Assembly: GCF_905475345.1 (NCBI RefSeq) | Contig: NC_066610.1 | Span: 2,547,780-2,611,779, forward strand | From: Vespula vulgaris | Lineage: Eukaryota > Arthropoda > Insecta > Hymenoptera > Vespidae | Length of the DNA stretch: 64,000 nt | Direction of reading: 5' to 3' | Part shown: piece after piece, positions 13,301-26,949 of the stretch | Layout: each line of letters opens with the position of its first letter | Numbering within the stretch: the first letter of the stretch is position 1 | The notes under the pieces: generated by a model | What the model was told of the DNA's origin: nothing | What the model saw: the letters and a program-made list of their open reading frames with translations, nothing else | Database searches by the model: none | Program-made: the position numbers and the translations under genes

Positions 13301-16300
13301 TTTCTTATTAACGGCTTCTCTTACAAAGGTGAGAGTGACTCATTGACCGTCGCTTGCGATCCGAACCGATTGTGGCGGTAAACACAATCGTACGTATCTG
13401 TGCGTATTTGCGTGTCTAACTATAGGAGCCCTTACAGCGCGAACAATTTTATCGCAAAGACGCGGACGTACGTACATAAAGTGAGTACTTCCTCCTTCTC
13501 TTATCTCGCTAATACCGCTCGCGGAAAACAATAAATATCGCAAAAGGTGGATAAGCGGTCCGAAGCGCGTTTATAACTGCCAACTGAACGATCTTCGTTA
13601 AAGGTGCTTCTTTCGTCCAATAGAAAAATATCCAAAATAACGCTCGAGGTGGATTAGGCTGGATCGCGTTCGATGTAAATTATCAAAATACAGAACGACG
13701 TTGGAAATGTTGCTAAACGTCGACACGAGCGACTTATTTAAATGTGAAAAAAGGCACGGCCTCGTTACCAATAAAAAAGACGATTTCGACGTATTCTCGG
13801 AGATTAGCTCGAGTTTGCCTTTGTTAGAGAGCTACCAAGCTTTCCGATGAGACGAAGGACGGGGAGGGGGAGGGAGAGGAAGAGGAAGAGGCGGGTGGTA
13901 TGGCTTTAGACAGGTGAAATGTCGGTGCATCGATCGATCGCACTCGAAAGCCGAGCCGAGAGTGGCTGCCAAGCGCGCTCTCGTAGTTTTCAGGCTTCGT
14001 TTAGCGAACAATGCTTCGTTCTAACGGCTCCTTGGAATTCATTGTAAATACGTAGGTATATAGGCGAAAAAGTAAAAAACCAATGCTTTACGCCGACAAA
14101 TGCCACTCTAGAGTCACGTCGAGCGACTGCTAGTAGAATTTCATTTCTCCATTCTTTTCTTTTTCATTCTTGTTCATTTTATTTACTTATTGTCATAATT
14201 TCTTTTCTTCGTCTATTTGTTCTTACTTTATTTGGCAACGTTAACGATTAACGTTAACTCGTCGAACTCTGCGTGCCCTCGGACATTGCCGTCGAGTACG
14301 ACGATATATCCGACAAATGTCGAACGAAAGAATTGTATCAGATGTAAATTGCGTGCGGCAACTTTTTACATTTGACGATTTCACGAACAAAGGATAACGT
14401 TGTTACGTCGAATGAGTTTGTGAATTTAATCTGGGTCGAGCGTACTACCGGTGCTACCTCCGATCCCACCATCGACTGCTCTCTCTCCCACTCGACGTCG
14501 CGTTCCTAACTGTAACTCGGATATCTTGCTCGAGGATTTTTGGAAGAATTCCCTTTGAAATTGATTATATCTTGAGAATGATAAAAGAAGAAAGTAAGAG
14601 GCTAGAAAGACCCCCCTGAAGGCAGACGACGTGTGCCCTTTGCTCCTATCCCGATCGCGAAAAAGATTTTTGCGAAGGGGGGATTCATCTACAATTTAAA
14701 TCGACGGATTCTCCCATATATAGGCGTATATATGTGCCTTGGCGCAACTTCTTCCACTGCTATTACTACCACCACCACCACTACTACTACTACTATTACT
14801 GTTACTACTATTACTACTATTACTATTCTCCTCCTCTCCGTCCTGATCCTTCCTTCCTCCGCTCGCTCGCGTACTCTCCCGCGTTTCGCCGCCGATTTAT
14901 GTTTATTCGTCACACGGGTTACGATCCTATGAAATCACGATCCCCTTGTAGATTTATATGTGTATTCAAATGAGGAAGACTAAGGGAGTTACCGAGCCTA
15001 ACGCGTCGTTGTTGGATTCTTGAGATATGCGGCGCATACCTTTCGTTTTTTCTTTCTTTTTGAGGAATAGGAAAGGAAAGAAATAATTATTATATGGGTA
15101 TTTTCGTGTAGGAGCAAAAGTGTTACTTGTATCTCGACTAGAAAATCCTCTAGATAAATATGTGTCGGATCATTCCGAACTATTCCTGCACCACTTTCTA
15201 TTTTCTGTCTGTCTTCGAACAACGTTCCCCTTTGAACGTTCCTCTTAATATCGCGTATCCATTGCGCACAAGTTTTGCGGCCGATACGACGACTAGTTGA
15301 GATTCGTCTTAAATTGATATATAAAATAAATATTCATCGAGGATAGGGGGGAGGGGTACATAGATATAGCATTTAACTCGATTTATTCACTTTTCGCTGT
15401 AAAGATGACCTTGCCAATGCTCTTGAACCAGATTCCGTGAAAGTAAAAGCGTTGAAAAAGACGGAAATAGAATAAAGAAGAACGAATGAAACAAAAAAGA
15501 AAAAAGAAAAGTAGAAGAAAAGGAAGCGATGCAAGTCGGAAAGTTGGAGCATCGAAGGCATCGAAGGACGAGCCAGGAGCAGCAAGAAAGGAAGATAGCG
15601 AGCGGTAAGTTACGGTAATGGCGAACCATCGGTGAGTTATGTCAGGACGACGAGAGAAGAAGGAAGAAAGGACACTGCGTACGTACCCACGTATATGTGC
15701 CTACGCATGTGTGCGTATGTACAAACATAACATATATGTATAGGTATCGTACGTGTGTACGTAGGGTACCGGATGAAGAAAGCGAGTTCTGCAAATAGCA
15801 CCGCGATCGAACACCAGGATGAGGTGGTCAGGTGAGACGAAGAGCGGAGAGAAGAGAAGAGAGAGAGGAAGATGACGTACGGCGAGTCGCGATTGGCAGC
15901 TGCTATGAAAAAGAACACGGTGCTACGCCTCATAACGATCGTTCCATCATCGTACATATGTATAATATGTATCTATGCGTAATGGTATGTGTGCGCGCGT
16001 GCGTTTCTACGTATATCCTACCTATATGTGTATCAACTACTGAACACCAAACGCGCGAAATAGCTTCAATTTACACGCTTTGTCCAAATAATTATTGTGC
16101 ATTTATGTACATAAGTGCACAGACATCGTGCGCATATATAGTATTTCGTGCGCGCGCGGCTGTTCAGAAAGAACGCGCGGCACCGCCATACGTTCACCTT
16201 TTCCTCGGCAAATGCCAACTCTCCGAGAACGTGTTCTGCCTCTAATGCCGATGTAGCACTATCCAAGAAGAAGAAGAAGACGAAGACGACGAAGACGAAG

Positions 16301-19300
16301 AAGGAGGAAAAGGAGAAGAAGAAGAAAAAGGAGGAGGAGGAGGAGGAGGAGGAGGAGGAGATAAGGAAAAGGACGAAGAAGAGCTTGAAAAGGGAGAGGA
16401 AGAGGAGGAGGACTCAGCATCGAGTTTTTCAGAGCGCCCAACGTTGCTATTAATTATGCAAGAAATCCGATTCAATCTCCTGCTTTTCGTCTTCATACCT
16501 TGTGGATCTATCTATGCTCTTCTCCGCCTCTTCCTCCTTAATCTTCTTAACGTGTAAATTACGCTGTAAAATATAATTTTTTTCTTTTTCTGAAAATTAA
16601 ATAATTCGTTGGCGTATTTGATATGAAACTTTATTCTCGTATTTTAAAGAATAGATAAGCCTTCTTTGGGAATATCATATAAGGTACGAGGCCCACGATC
16701 CTTTTATTATTATAGATATAGTTGGCGCACATCAAAGTCCCTAACGAGGTAGTTGAGGTGGAGGAGGAAAAGACCTTTTGCTCGTTTCGACGAAATATTC
16801 TCTCTTTAACGAAGATCGCTTTTCACGATGGCGCGCCAGTAATGCAAGCTTGTATCCGGTGTCCTCGAGGTACGAGCAAAAGGGGATTACCTTCTTGTCC
16901 CCGGTGGAGAAACCTTCTTGTTCGTAGCGTGGCGGCCGCGATATATCCTTTCGATCGATCGCCAGACTCCAACTACACGACGAGTCGCCTTTTTCTCTCT
17001 CCCCTCCCGCCTCCCTTTTCTTTCCTTTTCTTTCTTTCTTTCTTTCTTTCTTCCCTTCTTTCTTTCTTTTCTTTCTTCACTCTTCGTACCTATGCCGCAT
17101 CGAATTCACCCTAACGAACGCTCCTTTGGAAACAAGAGATAGATAGAGATAGGTGAAGGGAATGAGAGGAGAGAGAGAGAGAGAGACTTCGTTTGCGAAC
17201 GAAAACAACGAATCGCTTCGATGTTCAGCAATTAGGGCTTGAAATTTATTCGCAAATAGTTATTGGAAAAACATCGAACGTCGGTTGCGTTTTGATGGTG
17301 AAGCAATTTTTTTTACTCCGTTGCAGGTACGTATCGCAGGCAAGACCAAGAAGATGGAAGACCAACGCTCGATAGTTTTATAACGGAAAGTTTATTCCAC
17401 AAAAAGCGATCCATTTCTAGTCTACGCAAAGATTCATATCTTCGAATCGCCTTGGGAAGTAGGTACATATCTACTCCAATTAGCATGGTACGTGTTTTCT
17501 CAAAGGAAGGAAAGTCAAAGCAGAAGTCTTGCGACTTACAAATTTCTCCTCGCTGCTTTATCGAGATATCGTAAAGAGAACTGAGAATACTTCCGACGAA
17601 GAATATACACACCTATTGCATCGAAACAAGAATATGTACGTAGAACGTAAAACTCTCGTTATGTTATTTGAAAATCGGCCTTGCTATCATCCATCGAGTC
17701 GATGTTCTACCATAATTCGAAATGGATGTAGGTCTAAAGGCCGCCGCTGTCTGGAAGCGTGTCTCTTCTCGACCGGTGCGTACCACGTTGCAAGATCGCA
17801 AAAAAATTAACGAAAAGTAGGGACAACTGGGTATGCTTTACCCAACGAGAAGGTGAATCTCGATCGCTTGGATGGAGAACGTTCGTGTTTGGAAAAATCA
17901 TGCGTCCGAAGCTAACGACGAGTCTTCGACGATTATCGTAAAACACCCACTCGTGCATTCGAAAGAAGCCTTTGAAAACTTGATCTTAAAATTGTGCGAT
18001 ATTTTTTGGAATATTAAGGTTTACGATCTTTCTTATTTTCATTTTTGTATAGTATTTGTATAGTATTTGCTTGTGCTTACGTCACCAAGCGACGCAATTA
18101 CTCTCAATTTCTTCGATCTAAATATGTACTGGATTTAACGTTGAACTTAAAAGTATTTCCTTCGTTCGTTAATTAATCAACACTTTGTTCTCGATGCAAC
18201 TCCGCGCATACACGGCGTCAAAGCGTAATTAACATCAAGAGTGAACATCTGGAAAGTCGCTTGGTCGATGTTGTGCGGGGCAATATAGCGGCTAACCCGT
18301 GCTAATTTCGAGCGCACTTGAAAATTCTATCGCGGAAAGCGGGTCACTGCGGACTATTAAAAAAGGAAAAAGATAGATTGAGAGGAGAAGGATACGGAAG
18401 AGAAAAGGAAAAAATGAAAGGAAAAAAGGAGTACGAGAGACGAGATACTAGCAAATGCTAACCCTGACAAAGAATCATTTCGCGTTGGAAACGAAAAAAG
18501 CTCGTTTCTCATTTCGACGTATGCTTTTTTACGTCACGAACTAAAGCCGACGGAAGGTAGTAGTATTACCTCGTCGATGATTTGAAGGATAATCGGATCT
18601 ATCCCACTCCTCGTTACGACTTATCGTAGATACTAGGGAGCGTATGTCCTATGACGCACGTCATTATATACACACGGAATGCACTCTCGTCACGCGTAAC
18701 AATTGGATGCCGATATTAAGATGAGTGCAATGATGCGCGATCGTAGCACGAATTTATCGGTAAATGAAAACTAAAGAGAAGATAATGATTCAAAGTCTTT
18801 TGTTGTTTCTATTGGCTCTCGACCGCTAAATAATATTTTTAAAGAATTCTATGTGAGCTCAATATGGATTGCTAATTGAATAGATTTTTAATGGGGAGGG
18901 AGTAAAATGTACTTTATCTTACCGAGGAGATAAAACTACAAAGTATAGTAGTAAGATCGAGAAATAGGCGCGATATCGCGCGGCTCGTGCGATAATAAAC
19001 TTGCCGATGATAAATCGTTTTCCACGATAGATTTGGAAAAAGTGATAAAATCGTGTACAAGTGTAAAACGTGAAAAATACAGAAGGAGAAGATGGGAGAG
19101 AGATCGATGCTACTTCGTTCGGTCTCGGATAAACAAAGAGAATGGACGAGAAGTAAAGAAAAGGTAAAGGAAAGAAAACGGATCCGCTCGTACACGAGTT
19201 ATTACATTTTGAATCTTTCTTAAGCGAAGGGCCATAGTCCCTCGTTCGGTTAAAAAGACAACAACAATGAGACAACGATCCAAAATAAAAGTGGCAAAGT

Positions 19301-19469
19301 CGAAGAAGAAAAAGCAAGAAGAAGTTACGATAACGGCATGCATGTTCAATGTTCGTCCATGGTCACTGCGTCGATACGACATTCAGATAAAGCTTAAGGC
19401 AACTAATACGGGCTTATCTACCGTGATAGATTACGTATTTGCCGTGTTGAGGATAAATCGCAAGAAGAG

Positions 19470-19515
<46 letters not shown>

Positions 19516-20595
19516 AGCTTTTTCGAGTTGATGGCCAGAGGCGGAAAATACAAGTAATTAACGATGCGAATCTACGATGTTCTAAAGGTCTCTCTTTCTC
19601 TTTTTTTCTTTCCTTTTACTTTACCCCTTCCTTTGCGTTTTGTTCGTCTCGTGGCGATACTTTAAGCGTTACGCTTCCAAACTCCAGTAAAAGACGCTCG
19701 AACCAACTGCGATCGTCTAATAAAAGGAAAGTCGGTCTTCTTGCTGCCAGTCACGTGGAAAATGAATGTCGTGCCATCATTCATGCTGCTAATATGCTAA
19801 CGACACTTCTACTTTCTTCTGAAGACGAGAGCGTTGAGTCAAAGTGAGAAAAATAGTAGTCGACTTTGCGAGAGCTTTAAGAAGACTCGGGGTATACGTT
19901 TTATCTCTCTGTTTAATACACAAACTGTGTATCTCGGTGGAAAGTAATTGATTGCGCGATGCCCAGGATACATCATCTCGCGCCTTTTTGCCGGAATATT
20001 GCACCTCCGCTGTTGTATATCGCGTATCGGTTTCGTAGTAAATAAAGGGAATACAGGTTCGTGCACACGCGTGCTCACTATAGAACGAAAATTTATCGCC
20101 TACTTCGCTTCTTCTACGCGACGATGTATTATAGAAACGCTTGAAGGCAATGAAAGAGAGAGAGAAAGAGAGAGAGAATTCATACGTCGCTTTTGGAAAA
20201 GCGTATGCATTCAACATCGAGTTTAACGTTAATTACTTTCAATTAGTATGCAATAGTTTTACTACTTAATAATTTAATGATTTTAATAATGAATATTTCC
20301 GTTCACAAAAAACAGTTTCAGAATATTTCCAAATAAATTCTTCTTCATTTTATTTGTTATCTCCTTTTTACAATTTTCACCGATTACGTTCATATATGAT
20401 GAAAATGGAAAGAAATATAAAACAAGGAAAAGAAACATAAGAAGAAAGTTGTGTTCAGGGCTATACCAATAATGAAGGTAACAATGTTGACCTCGCGGGT
20501 CGGTAGACACACCTCTGCAATATTCTTTCTCTCTTTCTCGCAAGCATCTCTTCGCTCGACCATAGAAACATTGCTTTTTCGTTCCTTTCAAGCCT

Positions 20596-20667
<72 letters not shown>

Positions 20668-23600
20668 CATCTATCGATCTATCTATCTCTTTCGCTTGTG
20701 CTGGCTTGAAGGAGAAAGAAAGAATGGCCGATACCTTCTTCTTAAACGCAAGGTGGAACCCCGTGGGTTCTATAATAAGACGTATCCTACGGTGTACACC
20801 GTCTGGTACTGCACGTGTACCTGATTTCATGATTGGCCAGCACCCCGCAATCTACCTCATACGTGCGTGATCTATACACCGTCCTTCTCTTTTTTACACC
20901 TCCCAGCATCCAAGAAGCTCCGCGAGAAATGGAGAGAGGGGGGGGGGGCAGGGAACGGGATAGGGGGAGGGGGAGGGAGGAAGATCGAGGGAAAGGATGG
21001 TAAGAAGATACTATCCGCTGTGTTCTCCTCTAATGCCAACTACAAATTTCATTGGCCAAAAGTACTTTTTTTTTGGACTGCAAATAATAATACCTACGTT
21101 TATTTCACTGAGATTTGCGAATTGATCAACGGACATCACGAATAAAATCATCGTCACTTATAATTGAAAATTTAACAGGTATTATTCGAGGCGGGTGGGA
21201 TGTTATTTATCTTATCGTGTCTACTTTAGATGCGTACGTCGATAGAATTATTTATCGCACTTGTATTTCATCGCAATTGTAAAACAAGTTCAGTCAACGT
21301 TCTTGCAGTCATTTACTTCAAGTCCTTGCGTTCTCGTCTTTGCTTCTTTCTAGCTGTGCACTTTCTATCGACTATTTATACTCGTCGAAAGATTTTCTTT
21401 CGAAGCATTTTATTTCTAAAATTAAATAGCAACTCGGAATGAAATAATCAAACAATCAAGCGATATACATAAGTATCAAAACTGAGCGATGTAGCAAGGT
21501 AAGTATACAGGATAATACGTATAAGGTACATAATAAAATAAGTCTAGGTATACCTATCACAAATATTAACTAATATTCGAGTAAGAAAATTCTAATCGCA
21601 ATAGAATCGACGAGTAATCAATTTCTACCTTCTCTAGATAACGAACAAAGACTTTTGACCGGTCTTTTAAATCGTCTTCTTCCCGTTGAAACTGTCACGA
21701 CACTCCGACAACATCATTCGTCCCTGGATGGATCTTTTTGATTCTGCCAAGAGCCCAATAGAGCGGTGGTAAGTTGTTCTGCTTCAATAGCACAAATGTG
21801 CATACTACTTTGAGATTCCCATCTCTGAATCAAAATATTTTATCAAGTTCAGCTCGATGGATGTTTATTCGAAAGGCTTCCATCGCATCGCCCGTATTTT
21901 TAATATTATTCTTACATTACATAATATCGTTAAAACATAATAGATATTATGTGCTTTTAGAACTTTTACTCTGTATCCTAATTAATGAGTATACATGATG
22001 TTTTGTATCATATAATAAATTTCTATATTATCCATTAATTGCAACATTGCATCTCAGTTTTTCCTTTCAATACATCGCATTAGCTATTAGTTGTCGGTGT
22101 ATTCGAAAGCTCATTTCCGAAGCTAGAGGTTTCCACGTCGTTCCTGGAGATTGTCGTTCCGTTTCTTCTTTCGTTTCTAGGAGGAAAAGGTCTTTTCGTT
22201 TTATTTATTCGACTTAAAAAAAGAAACATTCTAATATATATTTGTGTACTCCTTAGAATCGATGCACCTATTTACACAAATGAGTATTCTGCTTACACCT
22301 GTGTGTTCTTAACAAACGTATGACGATCGTTTACTTAAATAGACGATAAAATTATATTTTGTTTGCAACTCAATATTCTCCCATGGTACTTTTGCCGCGT
22401 TTCTCGTCGTAATGCCGGAACCTTTCGGCGGTGATCAAATCCATTCTCCGTTTATCCACCTGATTTGAGAAAGCGAAGCGTTTTGGTTGACGGGCAGAGG
22501 CCTGCGGGCAATCAGCTCGGACTCCAAAGAATTCGGAAACAAGGAACCGATTGATTCTACCCAACACACATACTCGTCGCATTCGTATTAAATAATATTG
22601 TTCCATTTCTTGCTATCGGCGTCTCTATTACATTTTGAATAAGGCGTATCTGAGAAAAATGGTTCTGATCAAAAAAAGATATCGCTTGAGAGGTAAACAA
22701 TTCTCAAGTTGGAACGTAAGCGACGATAATAAAACCTTGCGCTTCCCCTTGCAGCAGCAGTTTCGACGAAACATCGATGGACAGCTGCCCGTTGGTGACG
22801 GTAACGGAAGATAGGGTAAACGATTTTTCAGAGGAAGTGGTAAAGGACGGAAATGATGTGGAAGTGACATCATTGGAGGAAGCGAAAACAGTGATAGCAG
22901 CGCTTAGAGCGAAACAGAGGGCACAGGCACATCAAATGCTAGCTTGGCGGAGGACGCTCAAATTGCAGGTAAGCTTCCCGACGACGCAACACCTTGATAA
23001 GATTCCGATATAAAGGCAGATATAAAAGGTTCGCGCGTGACAAGTAATACTCGGACACTTGAACATTTTCCAGGAGGAACTCGTGGCGCGGCTGACGAGA
23101 GAGAAGGCCGAACAATTGTGCACGTTGTCTTCCCAATTATTTCTCTTCGAATCGCGACTTTGTCGGAAACAGAAGGAAATCGAGGCAAGCCTGGTGCAAC
23201 GGGAATCGATTATTCTCAGGCAACAAAGAGTGATACGGCAATTGCAAAGCAGATTGGCGGAAAGGAGTGGTACAGGTACGAGAGACTCTCCGCCATGCGA
23301 CGCTCTCGACAGACTGGACAGCCTCGGAGACAGCGATAGCGCCGTCGTACTCGAGGAGGCCGCGGACGACCCTGCACCGCCGAGGTAAACGTTGTAACAT
23401 AAACATGCGCGTGCAGCCATATATTTCTTAACAACATAGATTTTCATTTCGAAGACTTTTTATTTAGAAAGACTCTTCTAACAAACTGTTTGACGATCAA
23501 AACTGTCCAACATCGAGATATATACGAGATACGAAAAGTCTCCTTGCATGCTTAGTCTCCTCGCAACCCAGACGCAGCCCAGACGCAGCCCAGACGCAGT

Positions 23601-24560
23601 CCGACCCCGTCCCCGGCATCCGATCCAGCAAGGGGGCTCCGCCTCCTGGCAAAAAAAAACTTCACGGCCGCTATTTGTAGGCTGGACCGCGCGGGGAGCT
23701 TCCTCACGTTCTCGTAGCGTAGCGAAAAACGTTTCGTAAAAATGATCGTATGGGATTGCGTATATCGAGACAAATCGTCCAAAGTTCTCCAAAGTTCTAA
23801 TCCAAATGAATTCTTTCTCCTACTAAACCAAACGAATCCTCGGTTATAACGTTAGCGAATGTCCTATGCTAAGAAAAAATTAAAAATGTATTCATCTCCT
23901 TTGTTTTCTTTCCTTAAGATTTCGTTCGAACATCACGGACGTAACAGTTATACGATCGGTATCGGATGCGGTCGAGCCATCCAGCAAATATTCATCGATG
24001 CGAAGATGCAACGGTTTTCTACGTAGACCGGAGATCTTGGAAACCGTGTATTCGGTAGAAGAGGATGGCGACAGTGAAAGCAACCAGGAACCATCCGAAT
24101 CTACAGAAAATTACGAGTGCGATGAGAGGCGGACGAAGAACTTGGGAAATGGGAAGGGCAGACTGCAGGAGCTTTACGGTAGCTTCGAGAGACTAGCGCA
24201 GGAAGCTGATTCTCTGGAAAGTGAAAGACCGAGAGGAGACGAGAGCCAACAAGCGCAGGTGACGAGATGATCGAGAACGACGATCTTTGCGATATTTTTC
24301 GATAAGTGACACACGTGTATTTCCTTACTATTTATTCGAATTTGCTTGGATTCTATAAATCCCTTTTATCCTTATTGTTTCAGGTGACGTACAATAGAGT
24401 AATGAGTAATCACAGGTCGGTGACAAAGCCAAAAGACGTAAAATATAAAAGGATAAATAAGGCAAAATCGAAGAGTTTGGAGGAGCTCAGAGGAAGACTG
24501 AGAAATTGGGTAGAAAAAGGAAATAAAATAGCTATATCGTTAGATCAATCCTACGCTTGA
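10369..24560 (+). CDS. Unrecognised coiled-coil protein with a 29-nt first coding exon and 12.4-kb first intron
   Basis: I do not recognise this family. Exons in frame are 10369-10397, 22755-22968, 23074-23384, 23919-24258 and 24384-24560, coding for 356 residues. The first exon (MKTIRASTF plus two bases) joins the second in frame to give Ser-Ser-Ser-Phe. An in-frame stop at 10351 fixes this ATG as the start if the join is right. Otherwise translation would start at 22777 (MDSCPLVTV). Residues about 50-150 form a Gln/Arg/Glu/Leu-rich coiled coil. Residues 150-290 are acidic and Ser-rich, probably disordered. The last exon encodes a basic, well-ordered tail with YNRVMSNHRSVTKPK and KSKSLEELRGRLRNWVEKG, which looks like a conserved motif. 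No signal peptide or membrane segment is seen. A scaffold or cytoskeletal role is a guess. Exons 2-5 are well supported by splice signals and phase; exon 1 is less certain. Confidence 0.75.
16265..16414. repeat. Long purine-only-like tract (GAA/GGA), about 150 bp
   Basis: This is a strand-asymmetric GAA, GAC and GGA run. Polypurine mirror sequence of this type can form triplex DNA. It yields spurious Glu/Lys and Ser/Pro/Leu open frames on the two strands. Confidence 0.85.
19469..19513. repeat. GA microsatellite
   Basis: This is a GA run in the first intron of the coiled-coil gene. Confidence 0.85.
20598..20660. repeat. CT microsatellite, about 31 copies
   Basis: This is an uninterrupted TC/CT run followed by ATCT-type tetranucleotides to about 20688. 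Confidence 0.9.
23562..23599 (-). repeat. Interstitial telomere-like repeat, C-rich strand on +, inside an intron
   Basis: The + strand shows CGCAA followed by three 11-bp units CCCAGACGCAG (23567-23577, 23578-23588, 23589-23599). This is the complement of the terminal TTGCGTCTGGG repeat, with the last base changed (CTGCGTCTGGG). Bases 23562-23576 match the C-strand of the terminal repeat perfectly over 15 nt. It lies in intron 3 of the coiled-coil gene (23385-23918) and is followed by an unusually GC-rich stretch to about 23720. It is inverted relative to the terminal array. Confidence 0.85.
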
Positions 24561-26949
24561 ACTTGTTCCATGAAAGTATTTAAATTATTTTTGCGAAGAA
24601 TTATAAATTATTATCACCGTCGATAGCTCGTTCGGTCCTACGAAATCTATGGTAATTTTTTCCTTCTTAGGCAGCAGCGCGCTAAACTGCATTCGATCGA
24701 AATTTCATCCTTCCATGTGATATTTACTCTAGTATGATGATACCGTGCATGGGTATGCCGATAAAATTGACGAATTCGGGAGGGAGAGGGTGTGTGTGCG
24801 TGCGTGCGTGCGTGCGTGCGTGTGTGTATGTGTGCGAAGGACCGCTTTAAAGACATATGTGATACGAATAGACATGACCGTCGCGTTGGGAGTGTCTTAT
24901 ATTATTATATGCGAAACTCTATTATTTAACTAATGAAAGTTCGACTCTCGACAAAAGAACGATCGTTCTGATATATACAATTTCTAACAACTAAATTCCC
25001 CCTCTCCTGTCTTCCTAAACACCGTTCTTGTAATAAGTTCAGGCGCATTAATATGCGCCATTGCATGTTTTTCGTTGCCGATTTTATATCTTGTCACAAT
25101 AACAAATCGATTCGAGCTTATTTATCTAAAAAATTTATTAAACTGTTTTCAAATGAAAATGTTATCTCGAGATGTAAAACAACTTCTTGTTCTCTTTACT
25201 ACTTTGCTACTAATGAGTCGCATTTAAATACGATTTGTTCCAAGGCATTAAGTATGATATTGCAAGGCGTTATGTATCATCATAAGTCGTAAATCGAACG
25301 TCTTTGTCAATTAAAAATATTACTGTGCAATCAATTAAACGAAAAAAAATGTTTAATCGAAGGGCCTTTAATTTTTTAAAAGAGGCTTACTTTTAAGATG
25401 AGCGATATGCCTCTTTGTTATTATCTCATCCTATAAAATTAGTACTGGTGGTGACTATAACGTTAACTTTATATACATATTATAAAAATGAACGAGTGTA
25501 CTATATCTGTAATACGAAAGTAATTCCTACCGACTCTGAGAATTCGCACTTTTTCGTTAAATATCGTTACACTAATCATACATGCCAGATACATGATGTT
25601 ACGTCTTTCCGCTTACGTTTCGAAATATCAAATTCAAAATGTATCTTTGATACGATTAATTTTCCATCTCACTACTATCGATATGTACGTCTTTTGCGAA
25701 TTTTATTCTCTTCGTTAATAAGTAGTCTTACCAATCTGTAAAATTTACACCCATGATTCAGTAACATTGCGTATAATTTACAAACTACTTCTGCTTAATT
25801 TGAACGATTGCATACTTGGTAATTTCATCACTTTGTGACACGTATTCTGCAATTCTTGAAATGCATTATTCAAGCCTGTATTTGCTTGGCTGTTTCAGTA
25901 TTTTGGAATTTTATAAAAACGCTACGTCGTTTCTATCTGGATGACTAATATAAAAGTTGCCTTAGACTTTTTCTCATTTGCGCGCAATTACCAGATATGT
26001 AAATATATTTGTATGACTATGTCAGGCTTGTAACTCTTGAATCTTTTCTATTTCCTCGTAATATAACTGAAAAAGATCAATCGATTTTACGTCATTTTAA
26101 CAAAACTTAAATATGATGCGTCAAATTTATCAAGATATTTCGTACTTTACTTCATTCTCATACTTTACACGATAAGGGTACAAAAAAGCTTCTGACAATC
26201 TGCGCTTTGAAGAAAATACACGATATCTCGCTGTTCGCTTGTACATAATTATGAACGTATTATTAATTTAACATATTAATGTCACTTTCGATGTTATGTA
26301 TATAAGTATATTCTTCAATCCTTTAATAATATAAATTTGAGTTTTATGTTCCTGTTGGCTAACTACTAGCCACTCAAAAGTATAATCCCGCTCGCACAGC
26401 TGTATCGTTATTATTGATGTTATTAAAGTTATTAAATTACTTTTTGATGTTATTAAAGATAAATGTAAAGAAATTTACTAATAATAATAATGAAGAACAA
26501 TTGAAAAATTTGGAAAATTAGATTAGTATTAAATTAATTAAACAGGTTACCTCAGCTCTGTCATCGAAGAACGTGTCCGTCCAATCTTGGCATTAACAAT
26601 AAGGATTGTACGTAACGACACTGACTTGTTTTCAATCGTGAGCTATTATCTATTGGAATATACGTTCGACCAATCAGTGACGTGCGATCGTGCGATCGAT
26701 TGTCGCGCTACACGTATAGATGGCGTTTCATACGCATGAGGTAAATGACGCCTCTGTGTCTGGGATAAAGAAGCATTGAGGTAACATGGCTCTCGTTCTT
26801 TGAAGCGATACGACTAAACACGTGCGTCGAGGTTCGTAAACATTTTAACAGCATATCTTTAATTAACTATGTTTATAACTTTACTTCATGTATTTTCCTT
26901 CTTTCGAAAGTACGCGTATGATAGTTATTGTACCAAAAAAGAAAATAAT
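24561..26949. other. Intergenic region between the coiled-coil gene and HEN1
   Basis: This region is AT-rich with a GTGC/GTGT run near 24790-24833. I see no conserved coding sequence. The short open frames near 25053 and 25415 have no recognisable motifs. The last 200 bp probably hold the HEN1 promoter and leader. An upstream ATG at about 26787 opens a five-codon frame that ends at once, a possible uORF. Confidence 0.45.

Larger units (their letters stand above)
10398..22754 (+). other. Large first intron of the coiled-coil gene
   Basis: The donor is CAG|GTAAAT and the acceptor is TTGCAG with tandem CAGs. I found no convincing gene inside. It contains many low-complexity tracts: a GCGACG-type run near 11079-11140, GA at 11809-11834, CT at 12424-12443, an ACT/CAC trinucleotide run at 14766-14825, a purine tract at 16265-16414, a CTTT-rich run at 17025-17075, GA at 19469-19513, CT at 20598-20660 and a G-rich run near 20938-20986. 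Such long first introns often hold enhancers, but I can point to no specific site. Confidence 0.5.

Noticed and set aside
16148..16496. Lys/Glu-rich and Ser/Pro-rich frames
   Set aside because: These are products of the GAA/GGA purine tract.
25053..25741. Two AT-rich open frames of 79 and 108 residues between the coiled-coil gene and HEN1
   Set aside because: They show no motif, codon bias or splice context; openness is not unusual at this length.
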